This document shows, piece after piece, positions 1-13,071 of a stretch of 64,000 nucleotides of DNA. Under the pieces are notes generated by a model, which was not told the DNA's origin, made no database searches, and was given only the letters and a program-made list of their open reading frames with translations. Every line of letters begins with the position of its first letter. Within the stretch, counting starts at the first letter, position 1. The translations under genes were made by a program, and so were the position numbers. Source of the stretch: Scleromatobacter sp039920745 (GTDB lineage: Bacteria; Pseudomonadota; Gammaproteobacteria; Burkholderiales; Burkholderiaceae_C); the NCBI GenBank assembly GCA_039920745.1, contig JBDSDD010000061.1:8715-72714 (forward strand), given 5' to 3'.

Positions 1-90
1 AGCCTGCTTTGACCCCAACGCGTGCCTCATCCCTGTCCAAAAGCCCGTTGAAGCGGCGGCACGCACCTTGCGGCTCAGCCCGCCTCGGCC

Positions 91-3087
<2,997 letters not shown>

Positions 3088-3122
3088 ATCGCACCAAGCG
3101 CCGGGACACTTCAGAGGCTCCG

Positions 3123-3815
3123 CTAGGGAACCAGGTGGGCGTGCTCGGGCGCGGTGATGATGTAGGCCAGGTTTTCCGCGCCCGCGCCCAGCGCGAAGAT
3201 GAATGGAACGCTTGGATTGCCGTTCGCGGCGGCTGGCGAATGACCGATGTCGGCGTTGGTGACTCCGGGTGCGTAGATCATGTAGTGGCCGGGGAACGCC
3301 GTCCGGATCACAAGGCCCGATTGCGGCGCCAGGTCGACATCGCCCGCGAGCATGTAGGCGATCCCCGTGCGGCGCGGACGTCGGAAGCGTCCATCGTGGA
3401 AGCCGCCATCGATGTCGGCGCGAATGTCTTCCGAGGTCCTGCCCGCGGCGAGCAGCGCGCCGACGCGCAGCATGACTGGAACGTAGCTCGTTGCCCCTTC
3501 AGGGTCCCAGCAGGTCGGCTTGAACGCGGTGCTCCCGTACAGGAACGCGTCCCGGTTCAAGAGGCAAGTGAACCCGTTGCTGCCGTCCCGAGTCTTTGAA
3601 TAGCCGTGGGCACCGTACAAGTACACGGCCGCACCATCGCGCAAGTGCGCGGGCGCAGCAGAAAGTGCCAGTGTCGTTTCCACGTCGTCGGCAAACGTCG
3701 TGTTCAACGCACCGCGTGCAACGTTCGGGTCAGCCGCTGAGACCGTCGTTGACATCAGCCCCAGCGCGGCCGCGACGGCGGCCTGGAATCGCATGAACCG
3801 TTTGTTTGAAGTCAT
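3123..3815 (-). CDS. secreted protein of unknown function
   Basis: A 230-residue protein with a Sec signal peptide: charged start, hydrophobic segment around residues 8-22, cleavage likely after VSA at about 27. The mature part contains CLLNRD and TCW segments whose two cysteines could form a disulfide, and a DGGFHDGRFRR segment. I do not recognise a family with confidence; the layout resembles uncharacterised secreted proteins seen in soil Proteobacteria and Acidobacteria. It is convergent with the hybrid kinase 35 bp away and stands alone. The first ATG is preceded by a GGAA at a fair distance, which supports the start. Confidence 0.7.
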   Translation of the reverse strand: MTSNKRFMRFQAAVAAALGLMSTTVSAADPNVARGALNTTFADDVETTLALSAAPAHLRDGAAVYLYGAHGYSKTRDGSNGFTCLLNRDAFLYGSTAFKPTCWDPEGATSYVPVMLRVGALLAAGRTSEDIRADIDGGFHDGRFRRPRRTGIAYMLAGDVDLAPQSGLVIRTAFPGHYMIYAPGVTNADIGHSPAAANGNPSVPFIFALGAGAENLAYIITAPEHAHLVP

Positions 3816-3936
3816 GGGTGGTTCCGGTAGGTGGGTGGACAGGCCAACGCGTTCTCAGCGACGCCCACGCGTGCGCAGCATATGGCGGGGGAGACCAGGA
3901 CACCGTTCGATCGGCCCGGACCCGCCCGTACCAAGC

Positions 3937-5109
3937 TCATGGGCGTGATTTCCTTGCACGTCCGCCCGCGTGTGGCGCCGTTGGCGCTGTCTTGCGCAGG
4001 GTCATCTGCATGCGGTAGTCACTCGATGGTGCTGGTTCGCCCATCAGAGCGAGGGTCAGGGTCCAGTACCCATCCGCGTCCTGCTTGCCGAAGCGTCGCC
4101 CGAGTTCCCTGCCTCGGCCTTGAGCTGCAACGCGCTCCGCCGTCGGAGCTGACGGGCCCCACCCTTTCTGTGCGATCCGCTTTGCCACTGCGTCGAGGTA
4201 CGCGTCGGCGGACGTCGAGAGTTCAAGGCGTCCGCCGATTTCCCAGTGCTCAGAGTTGCCCGCATCGCTTTGCCTCTCCCAGGAAACTTCGGATGGAAAG
4301 ACGTCGGACAGGGGCGGGAGCTTCAAGCGCGCGAGACGTCCGGCCGTTGCGCTGCGCTCCGGTTGCCAGTCGTATTCGAGGTAGCGTGCAATGTCCCGGG
4401 CACGCAGTGCACCTTGCTCGCGTTCGAGCATGTGCAGCGCGCCGTCAATTCCTGCGGACAGCCCGGCGGTGGTCACGATGTTGCCGGCATCGACGAAGCG
4501 CCGATCGCGCACCACCAATGTCTTGGGGAAGGCCTTGGCGAAGCCGGACAACGCTGTGGCTGTCACCGTCGCCGACCTTCCGTCGAGCAGCCCCGCCTGG
4601 CCCAGGATGAACGCCCCGGTGCAGACGGACATCAAGGTGCCTGGGCTTGCACTGCGCTGACGGATCCAGTCCATGACTCTTTCATCGTCGGTCACCGAGC
4701 CCGGGTTGCCACCGGGGATGACGAGAATGTCCGCCTCTGGCGCGTGATCGATGTCGTAATCCGGCTGGATCCGCAGCGAGTCGCCTGCCAGCACGGCTGC
4801 GGTCGTCGGGGCCACGGTGAACACCTTGGCACCTGCCGCCGAGAAGACTTCCATCGGTCCGGCGAAATCGATGATCTCGGCGCCGTCGAACACGAGCACC
4901 GCCACGCGCAACGTCGTCTTCTTGAGAAGTTCCATCCCGTCGGTGGGGCAATAGCCTGGCTTGGCGTACTCCACGACGGGTCCTGGCGTCATCTGGCAAA
5001 CGTACGTCGCCTTCGGGTTCGACGCGTCGAGCGCGCCAGCATGCGCGCCGAGCGACGATCCGCCGATGAGAATGGTGGCCGCACGCGCGGCCCAGCGCCA
5101 CTGTTTCAT
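3937..5109 (-). CDS. DJ-1/PfpI family protein with N-terminal metal-binding-like segment
   Basis: A 390-residue protein in three parts. After a signal-like hydrophobic stretch (residues 1-24) comes a short segment with C38 and C54 in the arrangement YVCQM...GYCPTDGM. This resembles the small heavy-metal-binding domain found on CusB-type proteins, except that the second CPxC cysteine is replaced. The main body (about 65-250) is a DJ-1/PfpI glutamine-amidotransferase-like domain with nucleophile C163 in SVCTGAF and the upstream acidic strand LVFDGAEIIDF. A C-terminal extension of about 140 residues is unassigned. The open frame extends further upstream, but the ATG at 5109 has an AGGAAA ribosome site 7 nt away. 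It lies 65 bp downstream of the GST gene, so co-transcription is plausible. A regulatory, protease or glyoxalase role cannot be decided. Confidence 0.75.
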   Translation of the reverse strand: MKQWRWAARAATILIGGSSLGAHAGALDASNPKATYVCQMTPGPVVEYAKPGYCPTDGMELLKKTTLRVAVLVFDGAEIIDFAGPMEVFSAAGAKVFTVAPTTAAVLAGDSLRIQPDYDIDHAPEADILVIPGGNPGSVTDDERVMDWIRQRSASPGTLMSVCTGAFILGQAGLLDGRSATVTATALSGFAKAFPKTLVVRDRRFVDAGNIVTTAGLSAGIDGALHMLEREQGALRARDIARYLEYDWQPERSATAGRLARLKLPPLSDVFPSEVSWERQSDAGNSEHWEIGGRLELSTSADAYLDAVAKRIAQKGWGPSAPTAERVAAQGRGRELGRRFGKQDADGYWTLTLALMGEPAPSSDYRMQMTLRKTAPTAPHAGGRARKSRP

Positions 5110-5174
5110 TTCATTTTTCCTGTCTGCCTTGTCCATTCGCAAGTCGCGTTTGCGACGGTCGCCTGCTTCTTGAT

Positions 5175-5783
5175 CTACCTGGTCAAGCCTTCCGCTGTCA
5201 GAGCCTGCTGGACCGCGGGTCGGGCAGCCACACGAGCACGGAAGGCAAGCAGGTTGGCGAGGCCGCTCAGGTCGATATCGAAGTACGGAGCCCAGCCGGA
5301 AACGGTGAACAGGTAGGCGTCGGCGACCGTGAACTGCTCGCCCATCAGGTACGCATGGTCGGCCAACCCGGCGTCGACCCACTTCAGGTTGGACTTGAGC
5401 TTGGTGGCGGCCAGGGCCTTGGCTTCCTGCGGCATCTCAGGGTTGGCCAAGGTCCCGAAGCCCTTGTGAAGTTCGGTGGCGATGAAGTTGAGGGTCTCCA
5501 GCAGTCGGTACCTCAGCCACGACCCGTGCGGTGGCGCCAACTCCTTGCCCGGCACCAGGTCGGCGATGTATTGCACGATGGCGACCCCCTCGGTGAGGCG
5601 TTCACCGTTGGCCAGCTCCAGCACCGGCACCGCACCCTTCGGATTGATCGCGTAGAAGTTGGAACCATCGGGCAACTTGTGTGCGGCGAGGTCGACGGGG
5701 ATGGCGTCGAAAGTCAGGCCCGCCTCGCGCAGGACGATGTGCGGTGAGAGCGAACATGCGCCCGGCGAAAAGTAGAGTTTCAT
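5175..5783 (-). CDS. gstA: glutathione S-transferase, beta class
   Basis: A 202-residue cytosolic glutathione S-transferase. The start KLYFSPGACSLSPHI is the beta-class signature and supplies the active-site Cys10. An N-terminal thioredoxin-like half (1-78) carries the cis-Pro and glutathione-binding strand NPKGAVPVL, followed by the TEGVAIVQYIAD helix. The all-helical C-terminal half (about 86-202) contains the conserved FTVADAYLF motif. The open frame runs 9 codons further up, but the ATG at 5783 matches the family start and has AGGA upstream. It is followed at 65 bp by the DJ-1-like gene and preceded by a LysR gene on the same strand, so a LysR-controlled detoxification unit is possible though not shown. 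Confidence 0.92.
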   Translation of the reverse strand: MKLYFSPGACSLSPHIVLREAGLTFDAIPVDLAAHKLPDGSNFYAINPKGAVPVLELANGERLTEGVAIVQYIADLVPGKELAPPHGSWLRYRLLETLNFIATELHKGFGTLANPEMPQEAKALAATKLKSNLKWVDAGLADHAYLMGEQFTVADAYLFTVSGWAPYFDIDLSGLANLLAFRARVAARPAVQQALTAEGLTR

Positions 5784-6166
5784 GGGGATCCTGGTCAGCG
5801 TGCTTCGCAAGAAGCGCCGGAGTGGTCAATGAGCGTGCCCAGACATGCCGGACGTGAGACCGGCAAGTCCTCAGAGGTCGGTGTCTGCACGGTGCAGTGA
5901 ACTGTGTGCGAATCAGGCCGGCGGGAGAACCAGCGTCGCGGACAACTCACCCTTGCGCAGCGTGGAACAGTGCCGGGATTCACCATGGGCCGCAAATTCG
6001 TGATCTTGCGGCGCGCGGCGGTCACCTCTGCGGCGGTGGCCCTGGCACGCTTGCGATGCGTTCCAGGCTGAACCTGGCGCAACATCGAGAACCGCAAAGG
6101 CGAGAGTCTTGCGCCGCCGGCAATGATCGAAGCGGCTTTGCTCGATCGTCCGAGTGGCGGGCGTAC
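5784..6166. other. intergenic stretch with no gene recognised
   Basis: About 380 bp separate the GST start from the end of the LysR gene. The only open frame here (minus strand) is arginine- and proline-rich with no recognisable domain and looks like a GC-driven false frame. I see no strong terminator or promoter, although the GST gene must take its promoter from here or from read-through of the LysR gene. Confidence 0.4.
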
Positions 6167-7066
6167 TCAGTTGAGAGCGGGATTGGCGCGCAGCCGCTCC
6201 AGGGCCAGATCGAGGAAGGCGCGCGCCTTCCGGGAGGCGTGTCGGCCTTCGCGGTGCACGAGATGGACGGGCAACGGGGCCGGCTCGAATTCGGTGAGGA
6301 TCGTCTTGAGCTGACCGTCGCGCAGCTGATCTGCCACCTGGTACGAAAGCAGCCGGGTGAGCCCGAAGCCGCTGACGGCCGCAGCCACCGCGGAGTCGTT
6401 GGTCGTCGAGATCATGCGGGCCTGCAACTTGACCGTACGGGGTGCGCCATTTTCCATGAGGCGCCATTCTGCCGTCGGCGTCACCGCGCTGGCCGACACG
6501 ATGCAGTGCGCGCTCAAGGCGTCGAGCGTCTGCGGGATGCCGTGCCTCTCCAGGTAGATTGGTGCGGCGCAGATCATTTGCCGAACGCGGCCCACGGAGA
6601 TGGCCTGCATCGAGGAATCCGGCAACTCGCCGATGCGCACCCCCACATCCACGCCTTCGTCCACCATGTTCACCACCCGATCCAGGAACCAGCAGGACGC
6701 GCTGACCTCCGGATAGCGACCCAAGTACTCGGTAACGATGGGTGTGACGAATTTCGCGCCGAACATCGCCGGCGCGGTCAGCGTGAGACGCCCGTGGGGC
6801 GAGCCGTGCCTGCCACTGACAGCGTCGTCCGCTTCCGCGAGATCGGCCAGGATGCGCCGGCAGTCATCGGCGTATCGCGCACCGTCCTCCGTGACACGGA
6901 CGACGCGCGTGGTGCGGGTCAGCAGGCGCACCCCGAGTTGGCTCTCGAGTTCGTTGATGGCCCGCGTGACGGCCGATGGCGACATGTCGAGCTTGCGCGC
7001 CGCGCCTGCGAACCCGCTCGAATCGACCACCGTCACAAAGACGGTGATCAGGCGCAAGCGGTCCAT
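6167..7066 (-). CDS. LysR-family transcriptional regulator
   Basis: A 299-residue LysR-type regulator. The N-terminal winged helix-turn-helix (about 1-60) is seen in LITVFVTVVDSSGFAGAARKLDM and the recognition helix SPSAVTRAINELE. A linker helix and a LysR-substrate domain (about 90-292) follow. The usual ATG is at 7066, with an AGGGAAG ribosome site 4-5 nt upstream; an upstream in-frame ATG (7105) would add 13 basic residues with no family counterpart. The sequence is of the subgroup that includes DsdC/AaeR-like and PA0477-like repressors, but the inducer is unknown. LysR proteins usually control a neighbour; the GST and DJ-1 genes downstream are the candidates. Confidence 0.9.
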   Translation of the reverse strand: MDRLRLITVFVTVVDSSGFAGAARKLDMSPSAVTRAINELESQLGVRLLTRTTRVVRVTEDGARYADDCRRILADLAEADDAVSGRHGSPHGRLTLTAPAMFGAKFVTPIVTEYLGRYPEVSASCWFLDRVVNMVDEGVDVGVRIGELPDSSMQAISVGRVRQMICAAPIYLERHGIPQTLDALSAHCIVSASAVTPTAEWRLMENGAPRTVKLQARMISTTNDSAVAAAVSGFGLTRLLSYQVADQLRDGQLKTILTEFEPAPLPVHLVHREGRHASRKARAFLDLALERLRANPALN

Positions 7067-7507
7067 ATTCTTCCCTTTGTCTTGACGGCGTCTTCGATTC
7101 TGCATGGATTCCGAAACGCGCGGCAGTCGTCACTGACGTCCGGTGTCGATGTTCTTTCGAAGTGGAATTCACGGCCCAGACGGTAACGTGTTTTGCGAGC
7201 CTTGAAAGCCACGCCATGTAGAGGCCGAGTGGCATGTCCCACTTCAGCGCCACCGTGTGATGCTTGGATTTGTCCTTCTTCGCTGAGTCCTGTGTGACGG
7301 CCAGAGCCTCGGGGATTGGGCTAGCCAGCGGCCAGCCCGCGTCCGAACAACTTGTCAACTGATGGCCGCGAGAAAGCCACCCGTGAGCCCCTCGATTCAC
7401 CAGCCAACTCGGTGCAGGGCGAAGGGGAGTTCGGAGATGAGTGACGGAAGTTCAGACTTGGCCGACACCCAACAGCAGTCGACAACAGACACTCAACAAC
7501 CACACTC
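7067..7507. other. intergenic stretch with no gene recognised
   Basis: About 440 bp between the LysR gene and the groES promoter. Open frames here are short, have atypical codon use and no recognisable motif. Base composition is lower in G+C than the surrounding genes. The LysR promoter should lie near its left end, but I cannot assign hexamers with confidence. Confidence 0.4.
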
Positions 7508-7535
7508 TTGAATCGCCACATCCGGTCCCTATAAT
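7507..7535 (+). promoter_or_regulatory. groES promoter, sigma-70 hexamers with sigma-32-like features
   Basis: TTGAAT at 7508-7513 and a perfect TATAAT at 7530-7535 are separated by 16 bp. The same stretch reads CTTGAAT, 13 bp, then CCCTATAAT, which resembles the heat-shock sigma-32 consensus (CTTGAAA / CCCCATnT). Overlapping vegetative and heat-shock promoters are known for chaperonin operons. The CIRCE operator starts 6 bp downstream, so the transcription start would fall in or next to the operator. Confidence 0.75.
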
Positions 7536-7540
7536 GCTTG

Positions 7541-7567
7541 CTAGCACTCAACAGACGCGAGTGCTAG
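7541..7567 (+). promoter_or_regulatory. CIRCE operator (HrcA-binding inverted repeat)
   Basis: CTAGCACTC and GAGTGCTAG form a perfect 9-bp inverted repeat separated by 9 bp, which is the geometry of the CIRCE element (consensus TTAGCACTC-N9-GAGTGCTAA; one end base differs on each arm). It sits at the start of the groES transcript, about 110 bp before the start codon. HrcA bound here represses groESL until heat shock titrates GroEL. hrcA is not in this window. Confidence 0.93.
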
Positions 7568-7676
7568 CGATGGTGGCATTCGCCGCCGGAGCACTTGCCA
7601 AATCCTCTGCGTGCGAGCACTCACTTAAGTGATCGACCGCCGCGAGTCTTACTGCGATTGCATTGAAGGAGATGAA

Positions 7677-7967
7677 ATGAAGCTTCGTCCGTTGAACGAC
7701 CGTGTTGTCGTCAAGCGCCTGGAACAAGAAACCAAGACGGCCTCTGGCATCGTCATCCCCGACGCCGCCGCCGAAAAGCCGGACCAGGGCGAAGTTCTGG
7801 CCGTCGGCCCGGGCAAGCGCAACGACAAGGGCGAATTCGTCGCCATGAACGTCAAGGTCGGCGACCGCGTTCTGTTCGGCAAGTACAGCGGCCAGACCTT
7901 CAAGATCGACGGCGACGAGCTGCTGTCGATGAAGGAAGAAGACCTCTTCGCCGTCGTCGAGAAGTAA
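7677..7967 (+). CDS. groES: co-chaperonin GroES
   Basis: A 96-residue 10-kDa co-chaperonin that caps the GroEL cavity. The sequence starts KLRPLNDRVVVKR and has the mobile-loop region ETKTASGIVIPDAA, the GEVLAVGPGKR segment and the terminal KEEDLFAVVE, all standard for GroES. Length equals the family norm. The true ATG at 7677 follows an AAGGAG ribosome site; the open frame extends 16 codons further upstream without a family match. It is the first gene of the groESL operon, 136 bp ahead of groEL, and is preceded by a CIRCE operator. Confidence 0.98.
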   Translation: MKLRPLNDRVVVKRLEQETKTASGIVIPDAAAEKPDQGEVLAVGPGKRNDKGEFVAMNVKVGDRVLFGKYSGQTFKIDGDELLSMKEEDLFAVVEK

Positions 7968-7974
7968 GCACCCC

Positions 7975-7997
7975 GCGCGAAGCGTGTCGCTTCGCGC
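7975..7997 (+). other. intercistronic hairpin 1 between groES and groEL
   Basis: GCGCGAAGCG and CGCTTCGCGC form a perfect 10-bp stem with a 3-nt loop, beginning 7 bp after the groES stop codon. No run of T follows, so it is not a classical terminator. Confidence 0.75.
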
Positions 7998-8002
7998 CCA
8001 GG

Positions 8003-8025
8003 CTGGCCGGCGCCTCGCCGGCCAG
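8003..8025 (+). other. intercistronic hairpin 2 between groES and groEL
   Basis: CTGGCCGGCG and CGCCGGCCAG form a second perfect 10-bp stem with a 3-nt loop, 5 bp after the first hairpin. Together they could stabilise the upstream groES message or mark a processing point, as reported for the groESL transcript of Agrobacterium. No T-run follows. Confidence 0.75.
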
Positions 8026-8103
8026 GTGGCGACAGCCCCGGCCCCGGACTCGTTTCGCAGCCGTCCTGACCCCCTCACCAACTGAATTCCGGAGAAACAT
8101 CTC

Positions 8104-9750
<1,647 letters not shown>

Positions 9751-9805
9751 TGTCCGCTCCCGGGACGCCGCGAGGCGGCCTCGGGGCCCTGTCCTCGCGA
9801 CACCA

Positions 9806-9836
9806 GAAAAAGGGACTGCCTCGGCAGTCCCTTTTT
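9806..9836 (+). terminator. rho-independent terminator of groESL
   Basis: GGGACTG and CAGTCCC form the stem (extendable by inner C-G pairs), preceded by five A and followed by six T. It lies 56 bp after the groEL stop. The flanking A and T runs make it effective in both directions, so it could also end the oppositely oriented PEP-CTERM gene. Confidence 0.9.
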
Positions 9837-9954
9837 TCATTGGCGAGACGACAGAATCATCCCGGTTAGCCAGCGATCAATGCCCGAGCCTGTCGGGTAC
9901 CGGGAAGACACGCGCCTGGACCGAATCCGTGCGTGGGTTCGCGCGCGACGCGTG

Positions 9955-10605
9955 TCACGCACCCTTGCGTGCGCGGCGGCGCGCGATGCCGGCCATGACA
10001 CCGAGGCCGGCCAGCATCAGCATCACGTTGGTGGGTTCAGGCACGGCCGATGGCCCGCCGACGCGGTCGATCTCGAGCGAGATGCCGCCCGCGTTGTCCC
10101 ACAGGGCGTAGTCCGGTGCGGCGAAACCGACCAGGGTGTCCTGGTCGAGATGCAGCGTGTACGGCGCGTGCGCCAGGAACGAGGCGTTCGCGTCGCCTTC
10201 GACGAAGTAGCCACCGTAGTGGCCCGCCCCGCTGCCCGGCAAGCCATCGATCAGCAGCGTGTACGCCGACGGGCTGTCCGCATTGCCTTGCCAGGCGCCG
10301 ACGGAGAAGTGGTCCGTCCAGCTGCCATCCGCGCCGAGCTGGAAGTTCCACGCGTCGTAGAGCGCGCCGGCCTGGCCCCAGGCGTCGGTGATCGTGTAGT
10401 CGCCGGCGGCAAGCTGCAGTGTGTTCGGATGGTCGAAGTGCACCGTGGTGCCGACCGCGGCGAACGGGTAGTCGATGCCCGCACCGATGCTGGCGCCGCT
10501 GGTGTAGGCCTGGATGTTGACGATGGTGCCGGCATGGGCGGGCGCGCAGAAGGCGACCGCGCCGAGGGCGGCGGTCAGGAGTGCGGAGAGCGGGGTCGTT
10601 TTCAT
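9955..10605 (-). CDS. PEP-CTERM sorting-domain protein
   Basis: A 216-residue exported protein. It has an N-terminal signal peptide (hydrophobic to about 20, ALA-type cleavage after AHA at about 25) and a C-terminal PEP-CTERM tail: the VPEP motif, a hydrophobic span (NVMLMLAGLGVMAGIA) and a terminal arginine cluster. Such tails are recognised by exosortase (XrtA/EpsH), and the proteins are usually tied to exopolysaccharide or biofilm. The core is tryptophan-, glycine- and aspartate-rich and lacks an assigned domain. No exosortase gene is in view. The start at 10605 is preferred over an ATG three codons upstream; neither has a good ribosome site. Confidence 0.85.
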   Translation of the reverse strand: MKTTPLSALLTAALGAVAFCAPAHAGTIVNIQAYTSGASIGAGIDYPFAAVGTTVHFDHPNTLQLAAGDYTITDAWGQAGALYDAWNFQLGADGSWTDHFSVGAWQGNADSPSAYTLLIDGLPGSGAGHYGGYFVEGDANASFLAHAPYTLHLDQDTLVGFAAPDYALWDNAGGISLEIDRVGGPSAVPEPTNVMLMLAGLGVMAGIARRRARKGA

Positions 10606-10803
10606 GGGGGCCAATGGATCAGGTTGCAGACAAGGCGCAGTCTCGACTTGCCCCTGCCTTGCTGCAATGACCTAAAGCGGCCAAGTCCCCTGGCCTAGGG
10701 GGTCGCCGACGCGGCTCGACCGACACGTGCGAAATCGAGCGCAGCTTCGTCTCTCCCAGGATCTCGTCGACAGCGGACCCAACGTCCCCGGCAGAATGCG
10801 CGC

Positions 10804-13068
10804 ATGACTCCCCGCCTCGCGCTCGCCGCGCTGCTGATCGCGTGCACCCTGCCCTTCGCGGCACGGGCCCAGGCCGCCCCGGCCACGCCGGCTTCCGCCC
10901 CGTTTCCTATGCACCCCGACGGCACCCGGCCGCGCATCGGGCTCGTGCTCTCGGGCGGCGGCGCGCGCGGGCTCGCGCACGTGGGCGTGCTCAAGGCGCT
11001 GGAGCGCGCGCACGTGCGCCTCGACGCCATCGCCGGCACGTCGATGGGCGCGATCGTCGGCGGGCTCTACGCCAGCGGCATGAGCGCCGACCAGCTGGAG
11101 ACCGAGCTGCGCCAGATCGACTGGGACGCACTGTTCGCGACGCGTGTCGCCCGGCCCTTCCTGTCGCAGCGTCGCAAGGAAGAGGACTTCGAGATCGCCA
11201 CGGGCCTCGAATTCGGTGTGCACGACGGCCAGCTCAGCGCGCCGCAGGGGGCGCTGTCAAGCCGCGGCCTCGAGCTGCTGCTGCGCCGGCTCACGCTGCC
11301 GGCGCGCCACATCGACGACTTCGACAAGTTGCCGATCCCGTTCCGTGCGGTCGCCACCGACATGGAGACCGGCAAGCCGCTGGTGCTGTCGCACGGCGAC
11401 CTGGCGGTGGCCCTGCGTTCCAGCATGAGCGTGCCGGGCGTGTTCGCGCCGACCGAGGTGCAAGGCCGCATCCTGGGCGACGGCGGGCTGGTGGACAACC
11501 TGCCGATCGACGTGGCGCGTGCCATGGGGGTCGACGTGGTGATCGTCGTCAACGTCGGCACGCCGCTGGGAAGCCGCGAGTCGCTGGCGTCGGTGCTGGG
11601 GCTGGCCGAGCAGATGATCGCGATCCTCACCGAGCAGAACGTCGAGCGCAGCATCGCCACGTTGAAGCCGCACGACCTGTTGCTCAACCCCGACCTCGGC
11701 AAGCTGACCTCGGGTGACTTCGCGCGCGCCGTGGAGCTGATCAAGGCGGGCGACGACTTCGCGGCGTCGCAGGCCACGCGGCTGCAGGCCTACCAGGCGC
11801 CAGCGCCCGAATACGCGCAGTGGTTCGCGCAGCACGTCCGGGCCCCGATGGCGCCGCCGCCGCTGGCATCGGTGCAGTTCGAAGGCTCGCTGCTGACCAA
11901 CCCGGGGCGCTTCGAGGCCAAGCTGCAGTCGCAGGGCGGCGAGCTGTTCGACACCAGGGAGGCCGAGGCCGACGCGCGCCGCCTGGCCGCCAGCGGCGAC
12001 TACACGCGGGCCGACTACCGGCTGATCGCCGGCCCCAACGGCGAGAGCCTGATGTTCGACCTGCTGGACAAGCCCTGGGGTCCGAACTACCTGCGTGCCG
12101 GCCTCGACCTGCACGCCGACTTCAGCGGCCACAGCGGCTTCGACGTCAAGCTGAGCCACAACCACCACTGGCTCACCGAGAACGGCACCGAGTGGCGCAA
12201 CTTCATCCAGATCGGCGAGCGCCCGGCGATCTTCTCGGAGCTCTACCACCCGCTGTGGCGCAACATCGACGACACATCCGACTGGTTCACTGCGGCCTAT
12301 CTGTCGGGCGACCGCCAGCACCGCTCCGTCTACGCCACCGACGGCACCGAGACCGGCCAGTTCCTGCGCTCCACCGGCCAGTTCGGCCTGGACTTCGGCC
12401 TGCCGTTCGGCCGCCTGGGCGAGCTGCGCGCCGGGTTCCTGCACCTGACGACGTCGACCACGCCAACGCTGCTGTCCGCCCAGTGGACGGGCCCCGACCA
12501 CGCCCAGATCTGGCAGGAGGACGGGTTGCGCGTGCGCGGCGTCGTCGACCAGCTCGATTTCGTCAACTTCCCCACCAGCGGCTACCGGCTGGAAGGCGAA
12601 GGCGTGGTGGGCAAGCGCACCCTGGTGCAGAGCGAACACATGGCGCGCGCCTCGGTCGAGGGCACGCTGGTCGACACCATCGGCCGCAATACCTTCGAGC
12701 TGCACGGCGCACTGAAGATGTCGGACCGCAACTCGCACGTGGTCGTCGACCAGTACACGCTGGGCGGCTTCCAGCAGCTCTCGGGCTACCGCCCCGACCA
12801 GCTCTCCGGCAACGCCGTGCTGTTCGGCCGCCTCAACTGGTACACGCGCCTGAGCGACACGCCGGTCTTCGCGCGCGGCTTCTTCCTGGGCGCGTCGCTG
12901 GAGGCCGGCAACGCGTGGGACAACCGCTCGCAACTGGGCCTGCGCGACCTGCGCGGTGGCGCCAGCATCTACCTGGGCGCGGACACCGGCCTCGGGCCGA
13001 TGTACCTCGGCATCACCTACGCGCCGCGCGGCGAGCTGGGCATCGCGCTGTTCATCGGGCGGCCCTGA
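10804..13068 (+). CDS. patatin-like phospholipase with POTRA and outer-membrane barrel
   Basis: A 754-residue protein with a signal peptide (1-23). The patatin domain (about 43-240) has the oxyanion segment GGGARG, the nucleophile elbow GTSMG with Ser80 and the catalytic Asp226 in DGGLVDN. A POTRA-like segment (about 352-420) follows, then a C-terminal beta-barrel of the BamA/surface-antigen type ending IALFIGRP. This order is that of type Vd autotransporters such as PlpD of Pseudomonas, in which the barrel exposes or releases a phospholipase A1. It is likely in the outer membrane. It is a single gene, convergent with engB three bases away. Confidence 0.93.
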   Translation: MTPRLALAALLIACTLPFAARAQAAPATPASAPFPMHPDGTRPRIGLVLSGGGARGLAHVGVLKALERAHVRLDAIAGTSMGAIVGGLYASGMSADQLETELRQIDWDALFATRVARPFLSQRRKEEDFEIATGLEFGVHDGQLSAPQGALSSRGLELLLRRLTLPARHIDDFDKLPIPFRAVATDMETGKPLVLSHGDLAVALRSSMSVPGVFAPTEVQGRILGDGGLVDNLPIDVARAMGVDVVIVVNVGTPLGSRESLASVLGLAEQMIAILTEQNVERSIATLKPHDLLLNPDLGKLTSGDFARAVELIKAGDDFAASQATRLQAYQAPAPEYAQWFAQHVRAPMAPPPLASVQFEGSLLTNPGRFEAKLQSQGGELFDTREAEADARRLAASGDYTRADYRLIAGPNGESLMFDLLDKPWGPNYLRAGLDLHADFSGHSGFDVKLSHNHHWLTENGTEWRNFIQIGERPAIFSELYHPLWRNIDDTSDWFTAAYLSGDRQHRSVYATDGTETGQFLRSTGQFGLDFGLPFGRLGELRAGFLHLTTSTTPTLLSAQWTGPDHAQIWQEDGLRVRGVVDQLDFVNFPTSGYRLEGEGVVGKRTLVQSEHMARASVEGTLVDTIGRNTFELHGALKMSDRNSHVVVDQYTLGGFQQLSGYRPDQLSGNAVLFGRLNWYTRLSDTPVFARGFFLGASLEAGNAWDNRSQLGLRDLRGGASIYLGADTGLGPMYLGITYAPRGELGIALFIGRP

Positions 13069-13071
13069 GCG

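Noticed and set aside
5795..6097. A 100-codon minus-strand frame upstream of the GST gene
   Set aside because: Arginine/proline-rich with no motif and no family likeness; more likely chance.
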